From positions 1 to 7,145 of the forward strand of contig JBEKCP010000318.1 of NCBI GenBank assembly GCA_050014815.1: a DNA stretch of 7,145 nucleotides, read 5' to 3'. Numbering within the stretch: the first letter of the stretch is position 1; each line of letters starts with the position of its first letter. The notes below the pieces were generated by a model. The model was not told the DNA's origin and searched no databases. It saw only the letters and a list, made by a program, of their open reading frames with translations. Positions 1 to 4,827 of this stretch are shown here, in pieces. A program made the position numbers and the translations under genes. This stretch comes from JBEKCP01 sp050014815 (GTDB taxonomy: Bacteria; Planctomycetota; Planctomycetia; Pirellulales; Thermoguttaceae).

Positions 1-507
1 ATGGAGGACCTGTGCGTGGCGGCGGGCATGAACCGCTTCAGCTTCCACGCCTTCGTCTCCTGGTCGCCGGTGATCGTCCAGTTGGGCTACAGCGTCTACG
101 GGCTGTTGGGCGCGCAGGTACCGAGGCGGAAATTGGAGGCGATGGCCACGGCCCGGCGAGCCGAACGCACGTCCCGGCGCGTGCTGGCCGGCCACGGCTG
201 GACCAAAGACGGCAAGGTCTGGTTGAACTACCGGCTCTCGAAGGCGGCCAGCACGTACGCCGTCATCACGGTGCCCGCCGCCCTGAAGGCCCACGTCCGC
301 GGTCGTTTCACGCTCCAACGCCCCGACGGGCAGCCTATCGGCACCTTGGCCACGAAGGACGGCCGGGCCTGGGGACTCGGGGCGTTTCTGCGGCAGCAGG
401 GCGCGCGGATCGACGACACCATCCTCCTGATCCTCGACCTGAAGGACCGTACCGCCACGGTCGCCTGGGGCGCGGAGGCGGCCACGACGGACGGCAGCCC
501 GGCGTAG
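1..507 (+). CDS. winged-helix-like protein, C-terminal part (5' end outside the window)
   Basis: The frame is open from the first base to a TAG at 505-507 (168 codons). The ATG at base 1 is probably an internal methionine, because the sequence begins in the middle of a folded helix-turn-helix. Residues 1-37 read like a winged-helix module: a helix (EDLCVAAGMN), a second helix (SFHAFVSWSPVI) and a wing ending VYGLLG, a pattern seen in HARE-HTH-like and sigma-factor-associated winged helices. A basic linker (RRKLEAMATARRAERTSRR, 42-60) leads to a beta-rich domain at about 64-157 (GWTKDGKVWLNYRLS, then GRFTLQRPDGQPIGTL). No catalytic motif is visible. The stop lies 14 nt before the next start codon, so it is probably co-transcribed with the MNT/HEPN pair and could regulate it. 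DNA binding is an inference; the family name is not certain. Confidence 0.6.
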   Translation: MEDLCVAAGMNRFSFHAFVSWSPVIVQLGYSVYGLLGAQVPRRKLEAMATARRAERTSRRVLAGHGWTKDGKVWLNYRLSKAASTYAVITVPAALKAHVRGRFTLQRPDGQPIGTLATKDGRAWGLGAFLRQQGARIDDTILLILDLKDRTATVAWGAEAATTDGSPA

Positions 508-521
508 AAGGTGAACCAATT

Positions 522-842
522 ATGGTCGCGATGAGGGAGATCCAACGCCTCGGCCGTACTATCGGCCGCGAGTTTCACCCCCGACAGGTCATCCTTTTCG
601 GGTCCTACGCTCGGGGTGCAGCCACGAAGGACTCCGACGTGGATCTGCTGGTGGTCATGGCGTTCGCCGGCAAGGCTGCAAAGAAATCGGTTGAAATCCG
701 CACGAAGGTCAGGCCGCGGTTTCCCGTAGACCTCGTAGTTCGTACGCCGACGGCCGTGCGACGGCGTGTTGCTATGGGGGATTGCTTTATGCGGGAGATC
801 CTTAGCAGCGGCAGGGTGCTTTATGAAGCCGATCACCGCTGA
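522..842 (+). CDS. mntA: minimal nucleotidyltransferase (MNT) antitoxin, MntA-like
   Basis: A 106-residue protein of the DNA polymerase beta superfamily nucleotidyltransferases. The signature GS-x10-DxD is complete (G27, S28, D39, D41, in FGSYARG...DSDVDLLV), and a third candidate metal-binding aspartate is D70 in PVDLVV. Size and motif match the MntA group of MNT antitoxins; the studied MntA transfers AMP from ATP to a tyrosine on its HEPN partner, HepT. The ATG at 522 is preferred because GAAGGTG sits 8 nt upstream; an in-frame ATG at 531 is a weaker alternative, and the open frame further upstream is only a shadow of the preceding gene. It lies 14 nt after the winged-helix gene and overlaps the HEPN gene by 20 nt, the usual compact arrangement of these pairs. 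Fold and pairing are secure; the antitoxin role is by family. Confidence 0.88.
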   Translation: MVAMREIQRLGRTIGREFHPRQVILFGSYARGAATKDSDVDLLVVMAFAGKAAKKSVEIRTKVRPRFPVDLVVRTPTAVRRRVAMGDCFMREILSSGRVLYEADHR

Positions 843-1212
843 GTGGGTTCAGAAGGCGGAAGGCGACTTCGCCATGATGCAGCGGGAGTTGCGCGCACGG
901 AAGGCGCCCTGTTATGACGGGGCCTGTTTTCACGCCCAGCAGTGCGCTGAGAAGTACTTGAAGGCGCGGCTTGCACAGGCGGCGATTCCATTCGCCAAGA
1001 CGCACGACCTCGTGGCGCTCTTGGAGCAGGTCCTTCCCGTCGAACCCAAGTGGGACATGTACCGCAACGACTTGGCATCCCTGACAGCGTTTGCCGTCGC
1101 CTATCGGTATCCGGGGGATTCGGCCGACCGGGAAGACGCGAAGCAGGCCGCCGGGCATTGCCGGAGATTCCGCGCCGCCGCCCGCAAGGCGCTGCGTATC
1201 AAGCCCGCCTGA
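823..1212 (+). CDS. HEPN domain protein (HepT-like partner of the MNT protein)
   Basis: A 129-residue all-helical protein with the hallmarks of the classical HEPN family (PF05168): a leading helix with W8 and D15, CFHAQQCAEKYLKA at 35-48, KTHDL at 59-63, and the late AVAYRYPG at 91-98 followed by a long amphipathic helix. In MNT/HEPN modules the HEPN protein is usually the toxin, an RNase, and the MNT protein blocks it. Here, however, neither the RNase motif R-x(4-6)-H nor the R-x4-H-x-Y target of MntA modification is present: R103 is followed by His only after eight residues (H112), and no tyrosine follows it. The start at 823 has AGGGTG about 6 nt upstream and makes a normal-length protein; upstream in-frame residues belong to the overlap with mntA. 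It may be a non-RNase HEPN subfamily that forms a complex with the nucleotidyltransferase. The HEPN assignment is strong; the toxin role is uncertain. Confidence 0.87.
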   Translation: MKPITAEWVQKAEGDFAMMQRELRARKAPCYDGACFHAQQCAEKYLKARLAQAAIPFAKTHDLVALLEQVLPVEPKWDMYRNDLASLTAFAVAYRYPGDSADREDAKQAAGHCRRFRAAARKALRIKPA

Positions 1213-1240
1213 ACATAGGTGCTGGGCGAAAGATCGAGCG

Positions 1241-1828
1241 ATGGTAAGGACAGCATTAGCACTGGCGATCGTCGCGATCGTAGCCACAGCCTCGTGCAGC
1301 CGAAGCCCTCGGACCGCAATCGTCTACGGCTCATCGGCTTCCCCAGGTGTAAGAAACGGAACGGCATTTGATCGTGCGACAATCGACATGGGGGAATGCC
1401 GCGCCGTAGTGCTTCCGTCCAAGACGGAGGTTGAGTTCTCGGAGAAATCCGGACGGCTGACGCTACTGATGAAGAAGGAAATGGGATTCATGGGCCATCC
1501 GCCGGAGGGAACGACTATCGACGAACAACGGCGGCAGATGGGCTGCGCATACCGAGAATGCGATCGGAAGATTCACGTGGGCAAGTTTGGGGAGTTTGAT
1601 TCGGGCATCGAGGGTGGAAAGTTCGTCTCGCTCAAAGTTCGCGTTCCCGACGGAACAGTCATTGAGAGAAATGACGACATGGAACTCCCAAGTAGCGGGG
1701 GTGCCAAGGGTTCTCCCCTCCGCCTTCATCAAGAGGGCAAGGACGTATGGTGCTCGGTGGAGGGCTCCCGCGAACACTGGACACCTGTCTTTGGGGAACC
1801 CGACAAAGAGACATTCGCCCAGCAATGA
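1241..1828 (+). CDS. small secreted or lipoprotein of unknown function
   Basis: The product has 195 residues. The N-terminus is a clear export signal: a short basic start (MVR), a hydrophobic stretch at 4-17 (ALALAIVAIVATA) and Cys19 in the context TASC, which resembles a lipobox although the -3 residue is Thr rather than the usual Leu/Val/Ile. The mature part is hydrophilic, with cysteines at 53, 102, 107 and 171 that could form disulfides outside the cytoplasm, and alternating strand-like segments (VEFSEKSGRLTLLM, KFVSLKVRVPDGT). I do not recognise a family. The ATG at 1241 is chosen because it gives the signal peptide directly; the ribosome binding site (GAAAG, 1228-1232) is weak. It lies 28 nt after the HEPN gene on the same strand, so it may share the transcript, but nothing links it functionally to that pair. 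Base composition seems less GC-biased than in yceH or the kinase gene. Confidence 0.72.
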   Translation: MVRTALALAIVAIVATASCSRSPRTAIVYGSSASPGVRNGTAFDRATIDMGECRAVVLPSKTEVEFSEKSGRLTLLMKKEMGFMGHPPEGTTIDEQRRQMGCAYRECDRKIHVGKFGEFDSGIEGGKFVSLKVRVPDGTVIERNDDMELPSSGGAKGSPLRLHQEGKDVWCSVEGSREHWTPVFGEPDKETFAQQ

Positions 1829-1876
1829 ACGCTCGCAAAGCCGCCGGCGGCGGTTGGGCCCCGCCTGGCGAGCGTT
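1828..1876. repeat. perfect 9-bp inverted repeat in a convergent gap (possible bidirectional terminator)
   Basis: AACGCTCGC (1828-1836) is exactly matched by its reverse complement GCGAGCGTT (1868-1876), enclosing 31 nt. Inside are GGCGG (1849-1853) paired with CCGCC (1861-1865) and a 12-bp palindrome GCCGCCGGCGGC (1840-1851), so a branched GC-rich hairpin can form on either strand. It begins at the stop codon of the lipoprotein gene and ends 24 nt from the stop of yceH, a sensible place for transcription of both convergent genes to end. Neither side has a run of T after the stem, so it is not a classical intrinsic terminator. It could instead be an RNA 3'-end stabiliser or a mobile repeat remnant. 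Confidence 0.5.
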
Positions 1877-1900
1877 CTCACCGCTCCTGCACGCGATCTG

Positions 1901-2707
1901 CTACGCCCCGAGTTCTTCCCGGAGGCGGCGGCAGTCGGCCTCTGTCTGCCGGCATGTGGCCGCCAGGTCGTCCAGGTCGCTCCGCAGTTGGGCCACCTGC
2001 GACTGGAGTCCCTCGACCTGGTGACGCAAGGCTTCAATTTCCTGCGCGACCGGACCGGCCGCTTGCGGCTTCCCAGTGCCCGGCGCCGCCGCGATCCCGG
2101 CGGCTGGCTCGGCTTCGTCCGAAGGAGCCATGATTCCGACACCGCCGCCGGTGAATTGGGCCTGGAGGTTCTCCAACTCGCGGGCCGGGTACAGCCCGTG
2201 CGTGACGACGTGCCCCCGGCCCTCCGGCGTGAGCGGAATCACCAGGCCGCGGGCCTTCAGGGCCGTCAGGACGGGCCGCAGGGCGCCGAGGTCGGCGATC
2301 GGCTCCATCCGTGCCGCGCGGCCGCGGAGCTCGCCTTCCGTCTGCGGCCCGCGCAGCAGCAGCTCCGCCATCACGGCCAGCTCCACCTTGTCCACGCCGA
2401 GCCACTCGTAGAGGTAGTGGCGGAATCGCTCGACGCGGCCGGTGCCTTCGATCATGCCGACCGCGCCCACGTTCCGCAATCGCTCGAGCGACTCTTCGAC
2501 CTCGTCGGGCCCGAGCTGCATCGCCGGGAAGCGATTGCTCTTCTGATTGGCCGCCGTCACGATGGCCGCCAGCGACATGGGATACGCGCTTGGCGTCGTC
2601 TTGGCCTTTTCCACGAGCACGCCGGCCACGCGGCGGTCGATCTTGCCCAGCGGCTGCCACCGCGAAGGCGAAGCTGGAGCCGGCAGGGAGGTCGGCTGGT
2701 CGGTCAT
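1901..2707 (-). CDS. yceH: YceH family protein (DUF480/UPF0502) with C-terminal coiled coil
   Basis: The first ~175 of 268 residues match the YceH family (two winged-helix repeats; biochemical role not established) almost along its full length. Visible signatures are RRVAGVLVEKAKTTPSAYP (25-43), TAANQKSNR (51-59), an EVEESLERL helix (69-77), the LLLRGPQTEGELRGRAARM block (116-134) and a final strand-helix near VIPLTPEGRG. E. coli YceH is about 215 residues; this one continues with an Ala/Pro/Gly-rich linker (about 187-220) and a coiled coil (about 222-266) with leucine heptads (IEALRHQVEGLQSQVAQL). The start at 2707 is chosen because GAGGGGAA lies about 7 nt upstream and because the alternative ATG at 2752 falls inside the predicted -10 box. 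It is convergent with the lipoprotein gene and divergent from the parD-like gene. The family assignment is firm; the function is not known. Confidence 0.93.
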   Translation of the reverse strand: MTDQPTSLPAPASPSRWQPLGKIDRRVAGVLVEKAKTTPSAYPMSLAAIVTAANQKSNRFPAMQLGPDEVEESLERLRNVGAVGMIEGTGRVERFRHYLYEWLGVDKVELAVMAELLLRGPQTEGELRGRAARMEPIADLGALRPVLTALKARGLVIPLTPEGRGHVVTHGLYPARELENLQAQFTGGGVGIMAPSDEAEPAAGIAAAPGTGKPQAAGPVAQEIEALRHQVEGLQSQVAQLRSDLDDLAATCRQTEADCRRLREELGA

Positions 2708-2747
2708 GGTCGGGTTCCCCTCGCGGTGGATGTGGAGATGATCGTCA

Positions 2748-2776
2748 TTCATACACCTTTTTGCGCCAGATGTAAA
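2748..2776 (-). promoter_or_regulatory. sigma70-type promoter of yceH
   Basis: Reading the minus strand, a -35 box TTTACA (2776-2771) is followed after 17 nt by TATGAA (2753-2748), continuing as TATGAATG. TTTACA differs from the consensus in one base and the spacing is ideal. The predicted start near 2741 leaves a leader of about 34 nt with a ribosome binding site before the ATG at 2707. This placement argues against translation starting at 2752. Confidence 0.55.
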
Positions 2777-2806
2777 CCGCCCCCGAAAAGACCCCCGACT
2801 TCCCGG

Positions 2807-2823
2807 TTGGCACTTCTTGCCAA
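2807..2823. promoter_or_regulatory. palindromic operator candidate on the parD promoter
   Basis: TTGGCA (2807-2812), 5 nt, then TGCCAA (2818-2823): a perfect 6-bp-arm palindrome of 17 bp. Its left arm is the -35 box itself and the rest fills the start of the promoter spacer, so a bound protein would block RNA polymerase. Ribbon-helix-helix antitoxins usually repress their own operon by binding palindromes of this kind. The encoded ParD-like protein is the natural candidate ligand; binding is inferred. Confidence 0.6.
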
Positions 2824-2835
2824 GGGCGATATAAT
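2807..2835 (+). promoter_or_regulatory. strong sigma70-type promoter of the parD-like gene
   Basis: A -35 box TTGGCA (2807-2812, one mismatch to consensus) and a perfect -10 box TATAAT (2830-2835) are separated by exactly 17 bp. Transcription should begin near 2842, at or just before a very strong ribosome binding site GGAGGAGGT (2842-2850), which lies 5 nt before the ATG at 2856. The leader is therefore short. The promoter may also drive the histidine kinase gene downstream, for which no separate promoter is evident. Confidence 0.78.
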
Positions 2836-2855
2836 GTGCCCGGAGGAGGTGCAGT

Positions 2856-3116
2856 ATGGAAACGATGAATATCGCCATGCCTTCGATTCTGAAGGACTTC
2901 GTCCAGCGTCGCGTGGGCGAGGGCGGATACGGCAGCGTCAGTGAATACGTCCGCGAGTTGATTCGGTTGGACCATCGGCGCGTGGCTCAAGGGGTATTGG
3001 AGACCGAGCTGCTCCACGGCCTGGCCAGTGGCGCGCCTGCGAAGATGACGAAGGCGGAGTGGGCACGGCTCAGACGCGAAGTCGGCAAGCGCGTTCCATC
3101 TCGCAAGAGGCATTGA
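2856..3116 (+). CDS. parD: ParD-like ribbon-helix-helix antitoxin
   Basis: An 86-residue protein of the CopG/ParD type. The ribbon strand is MNIAMPS (4-10), helix 1 is ILKDFVQRRVGEGG (11-24), and helix 2 begins at the typical SVSEYVRELIR (27-37). The C-terminal part (about 45-86), rich in Arg/Lys and with the MTKAEWARLRREV segment, is the region that wraps the ParE toxin in this family. Such proteins dimerise, bind the promoter palindrome and neutralise ParE, which poisons DNA gyrase. The length is complete and the ribosome binding site GGAGGAGGT is excellent. The toxin gene that should follow is reduced to its 3' end, so this antitoxin is now without a cognate toxin here. It may persist as a repressor of its own promoter or protect against a related ParE encoded elsewhere. 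Confidence 0.88.
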   Translation: METMNIAMPSILKDFVQRRVGEGGYGSVSEYVRELIRLDHRRVAQGVLETELLHGLASGAPAKMTKAEWARLRREVGKRVPSRKRH

Positions 3117-3199
3117 TTGGCGATGGCGTGGAGATCATCCGCGTGTTGCACGGCGCTCGTGATATCGAAGCATTGTTCAACGACGGCCCGTCATCATGA
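3113..3199 (+). pseudogene. parE: truncated parE toxin remnant (C-terminal ~28 codons only)
   Basis: In frame 2, overlapping the parD stop by one or two bases, the sequence reads GDGVEIIRVLHGARDIEALF and then NDGPSS and TGA (3197-3199). The block EI(I/L)RVLHGARD is the characteristic last strand and C-terminus of RelE/ParE-family toxins (PF05016), which are normally about 95-100 residues long. There is no start codon and the first two thirds (about 65-70 residues) are absent, so the toxin is dead. The order antitoxin then toxin tail, in the expected place, points to an internal deletion whose junction lies within about 3111-3121, right at the parD stop. The stop codon TGA overlaps the histidine kinase ATG (ATGA, 3196-3199). 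Confidence 0.85.
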
Positions 3200-4512
3200 A
3201 ACTTCCTCCCGAAGGCGCACGATGGCTGGTCTGGCTGCGATGGTGGGCGTGCGGATCGGTCTTCATCATGATCTGGCTGGCGTCGTCGGGCCTGGGGATC
3301 GTCGCCAGCCCGGCGCCGCTCTACACCGTCGCCGCCGGCATGGTCGTCTACAACCTGCTCTTGCGCGCCAGCCAGGCCGGCTGGACCGCCGGTGAAGACA
3401 ACGCCGAGCGGAACATCCTCCTGCAGGTGGCCTGCGACCTGGCGGCACTGACCCTCTTGCTCTACTTTTCCGATCTGCCGCGGAACCCGTTCCTAGTCTA
3501 CTTCGTGTTCCACATGATCATTTCGGGGATGTACCTGCGGGGCTCGGCGCCCGCCATGTTCGCCGCCATGGTGACGGTGCTGGTGGGCAGCATCATGCTG
3601 TTGGAGTACCTGGGGCAACTGCCGGAGTTTCCGCTGCACATTCCGCGGTTCGCCCTTCACTTCCGGTCGGAGCCCGAGCCCCCGCCGCTGGACGGCCTGG
3701 AGCTGTTGGGCAAGTTCGCGGCCTTCGCCAGCGCCTTGTGGATCACGGTCTACTTCACGACGTCGATCCGCCGGTACGTCGATCGGGCCCATGCCGAGAT
3801 CCGCCAGAAGGAGAAGATGCTGGGCATCGGTCAGTTGGTGGCCGGCATCGCCCACCAGATCGCCAACCCGCTGGACGGCGTTCAGAACTGTCTCCGCCGG
3901 GTGGGCGAGCGCGTCAAGAACGACCCGCACCTGACCGAGTACGTCCGCATGATGACCGAGGCCCTGCAGCGGATCGAACGAACGGCCACGCGGGTGCAGG
4001 CCTTCGCGCGGCCGCGGGGCATCACGCTCCAGAGCACGGACGCCAACGCGGCCGTCCGCGCGACGCTCGAAGTGCTCGGCCCGACGCACGTCGGCAACGT
4101 CCAAATCGTCGCCGAGCTGGCCGACGTCGCCGCGGTCCAGGGCGACCCCTATACCCTTCAGGAGGTCCTCTTCAACCTCTGCACGAACGCCCTGGCCGCC
4201 ATGCCCGACGGCGGCACGCTCACCCTCCGCACCTATCCGCTGGGCCGCCGCGACGAGGACCAGATGGGCTCGGTGGCCATTGCGGTGAGCGACACGGGGG
4301 TGGGCATCCGCCGGGCCGATCTCGAAAAGATCTTCGAGCCCTTCTACACGACCCGGGGCTCAAGCGGCGGCACGGGCCTGGGCCTGGGCCTCTGCCGCAT
4401 GCTCATTTCCGAGATGGGCGGCCGGATCGAGGTCCGCAGCGTCCTGGGCCAGGGCAGCACGTTCACCGTCGTCTTGAATCCGGCCGCCAAACCGCCCCGA
4501 GCGGCATCTTGA
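3196..4512 (+). CDS. membrane sensor histidine kinase, RegB-like sensor region
   Basis: A 438-residue membrane kinase. About six hydrophobic segments (roughly 11-36, 40-57, 73-92, 97-113, 117-138, 171-191) form the sensor; SDLPRNPF (92-99) resembles the GGxxNPF quinone-site motif of RegB/PrrB redox kinases, though the two glycines are missing. The cytoplasmic part has an H-box GIAHQIANPLDGV with the phospho-acceptor H220, then an N-box (LFNLCTNALAAMP, N327/N331), G1 (DTGVGI, 366-371), F-box (FEPFYTT, 380-386) and G2 (GTGLGLGL, 392-399), so the ATPase domain looks intact. The residue after His is Gln221 instead of the common Glu. No response regulator is encoded in the window. The ATG at 3196 overlaps the parE-remnant stop and has no Shine-Dalgarno; the next in-frame Met (M25) would cut into the first membrane helix. 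Kinase identity is secure; redox sensing is a suggestion from the NPF motif. Confidence 0.92.
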   Translation: MKLPPEGARWLVWLRWWACGSVFIMIWLASSGLGIVASPAPLYTVAAGMVVYNLLLRASQAGWTAGEDNAERNILLQVACDLAALTLLLYFSDLPRNPFLVYFVFHMIISGMYLRGSAPAMFAAMVTVLVGSIMLLEYLGQLPEFPLHIPRFALHFRSEPEPPPLDGLELLGKFAAFASALWITVYFTTSIRRYVDRAHAEIRQKEKMLGIGQLVAGIAHQIANPLDGVQNCLRRVGERVKNDPHLTEYVRMMTEALQRIERTATRVQAFARPRGITLQSTDANAAVRATLEVLGPTHVGNVQIVAELADVAAVQGDPYTLQEVLFNLCTNALAAMPDGGTLTLRTYPLGRRDEDQMGSVAIAVSDTGVGIRRADLEKIFEPFYTTRGSSGGTGLGLGLCRMLISEMGGRIEVRSVLGQGSTFTVVLNPAAKPPRAAS

Positions 4513-4536
4513 CATCATTCCATGTGATGCTATGAT
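4509..4536 (+). promoter_or_regulatory. near-consensus promoter giving a leaderless vapB mRNA
   Basis: A perfect -35 box TTGACA (4509-4514) overlaps the stop codon of the kinase gene; after 16 bp comes the -10 box TATGAT (4531-4536, one mismatch). The start codon of the vapB-like gene is at 4543, only 7 nt downstream of the -10 box, which is just where transcription should begin. There is no room for a ribosome binding site, so the transcript should be leaderless. Confidence 0.75.
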
Positions 4537-4538
4537 GC
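4513..4538. repeat. short inverted and direct repeats in the vapB promoter (operator candidate)
   Basis: CATCA (4513-4517) and TGATG (4525-4529) form a 17-bp inverted repeat with a 7-nt centre, lying between the -35 and -10 boxes. TGATGC occurs twice in tandem (4525-4530 and 4533-4538, separated by TA), the second copy spanning most of the -10 box. VapB antitoxins commonly bind such repeats to repress their own promoter. The arms are short, so chance is not excluded. Confidence 0.4.
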
Positions 4539-4542
4539 CATT

Positions 4543-4809
4543 ATGAGGACCACCGTGCGGATCGACGACGACCTTCTGCGGAGTCTCAAGGAGCAGGCCC
4601 ATCGCGACGGCGTCTCGCTGGCCAAGCTGATCAACGGCGCGCTGCGGCGCGGGCTCCATGCCCGAGGCGAGAAGAATCGCCGCGTGAAGCCCTACAGGGA
4701 GAAGACCTTCGACATGGGGCTACCGAAATTCAATTTGGACAAGGCTCTCGCCTTTGCCGACTTGCTGGAAGACGAGGAAATCCTCAAGAAGCTGGCGCGG
4801 GGGAAATGA
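4543..4809 (+). CDS. vapB: VapB-like ribbon-helix-helix antitoxin (no VapC beside it)
   Basis: An 88-residue protein starting with the CopG/RHH fold: strand RTTVRIDDD (2-10), helix LLRSLKEQAHRDG (11-23), then VSLAKLINGALRRGL (24-38). The C-terminal region KPYREKTFDMGLPKFNLDKA and the following LLEDEEILKKLARGK are typical of the VapB tail that inserts into the active site of the PIN-domain RNase VapC. In such modules vapC normally follows with a few bases of overlap. Here ATGA at 4806-4809 would offer an overlapping start, but that frame gives only 40 unrelated codons and the stretch belongs to the convergent gene. The toxin therefore appears to be lost. Initiation looks leaderless, as the promoter abuts the ATG. 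It could still neutralise a VapC encoded elsewhere. The RHH fold is certain; the VapB label is strong from the tail. Confidence 0.87.
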   Translation: MRTTVRIDDDLLRSLKEQAHRDGVSLAKLINGALRRGLHARGEKNRRVKPYREKTFDMGLPKFNLDKALAFADLLEDEEILKKLARGK

Positions 4810-4827
4810 AACGAATCTGGCGTTCCG

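Noticed and set aside
12..521. Long N-terminal extension of the nucleotidyltransferase
   Set aside because: This stretch overlaps the winged-helix gene in another frame, is a low-complexity Arg/Gly/Pro-rich shadow translation, and the ATG at 522 has a proper ribosome binding site and gives the normal MNT length.
1828..1876. attC-like integron cassette site (AAC ... GTT ends on an imperfect hairpin)
   Set aside because: The flanking bases do not fit RYYYAAC or GTTRRRY, the arms are perfectly paired without the extrahelical bases of attC, and the genes on either side converge instead of forming a cassette array.
1988..2944. Long plus-strand open frame opposite yceH
   Set aside because: It is the antisense shadow of a firmly recognised YceH gene in GC-rich DNA, rich in Arg/His/Pro and without any recognisable motif.
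3117..3395. Plus-strand open frame beginning right after parD
   Set aside because: It spans the parE remnant and the start of the kinase in the wrong frame; the correct frames give a recognisable ParE tail and a recognisable kinase.
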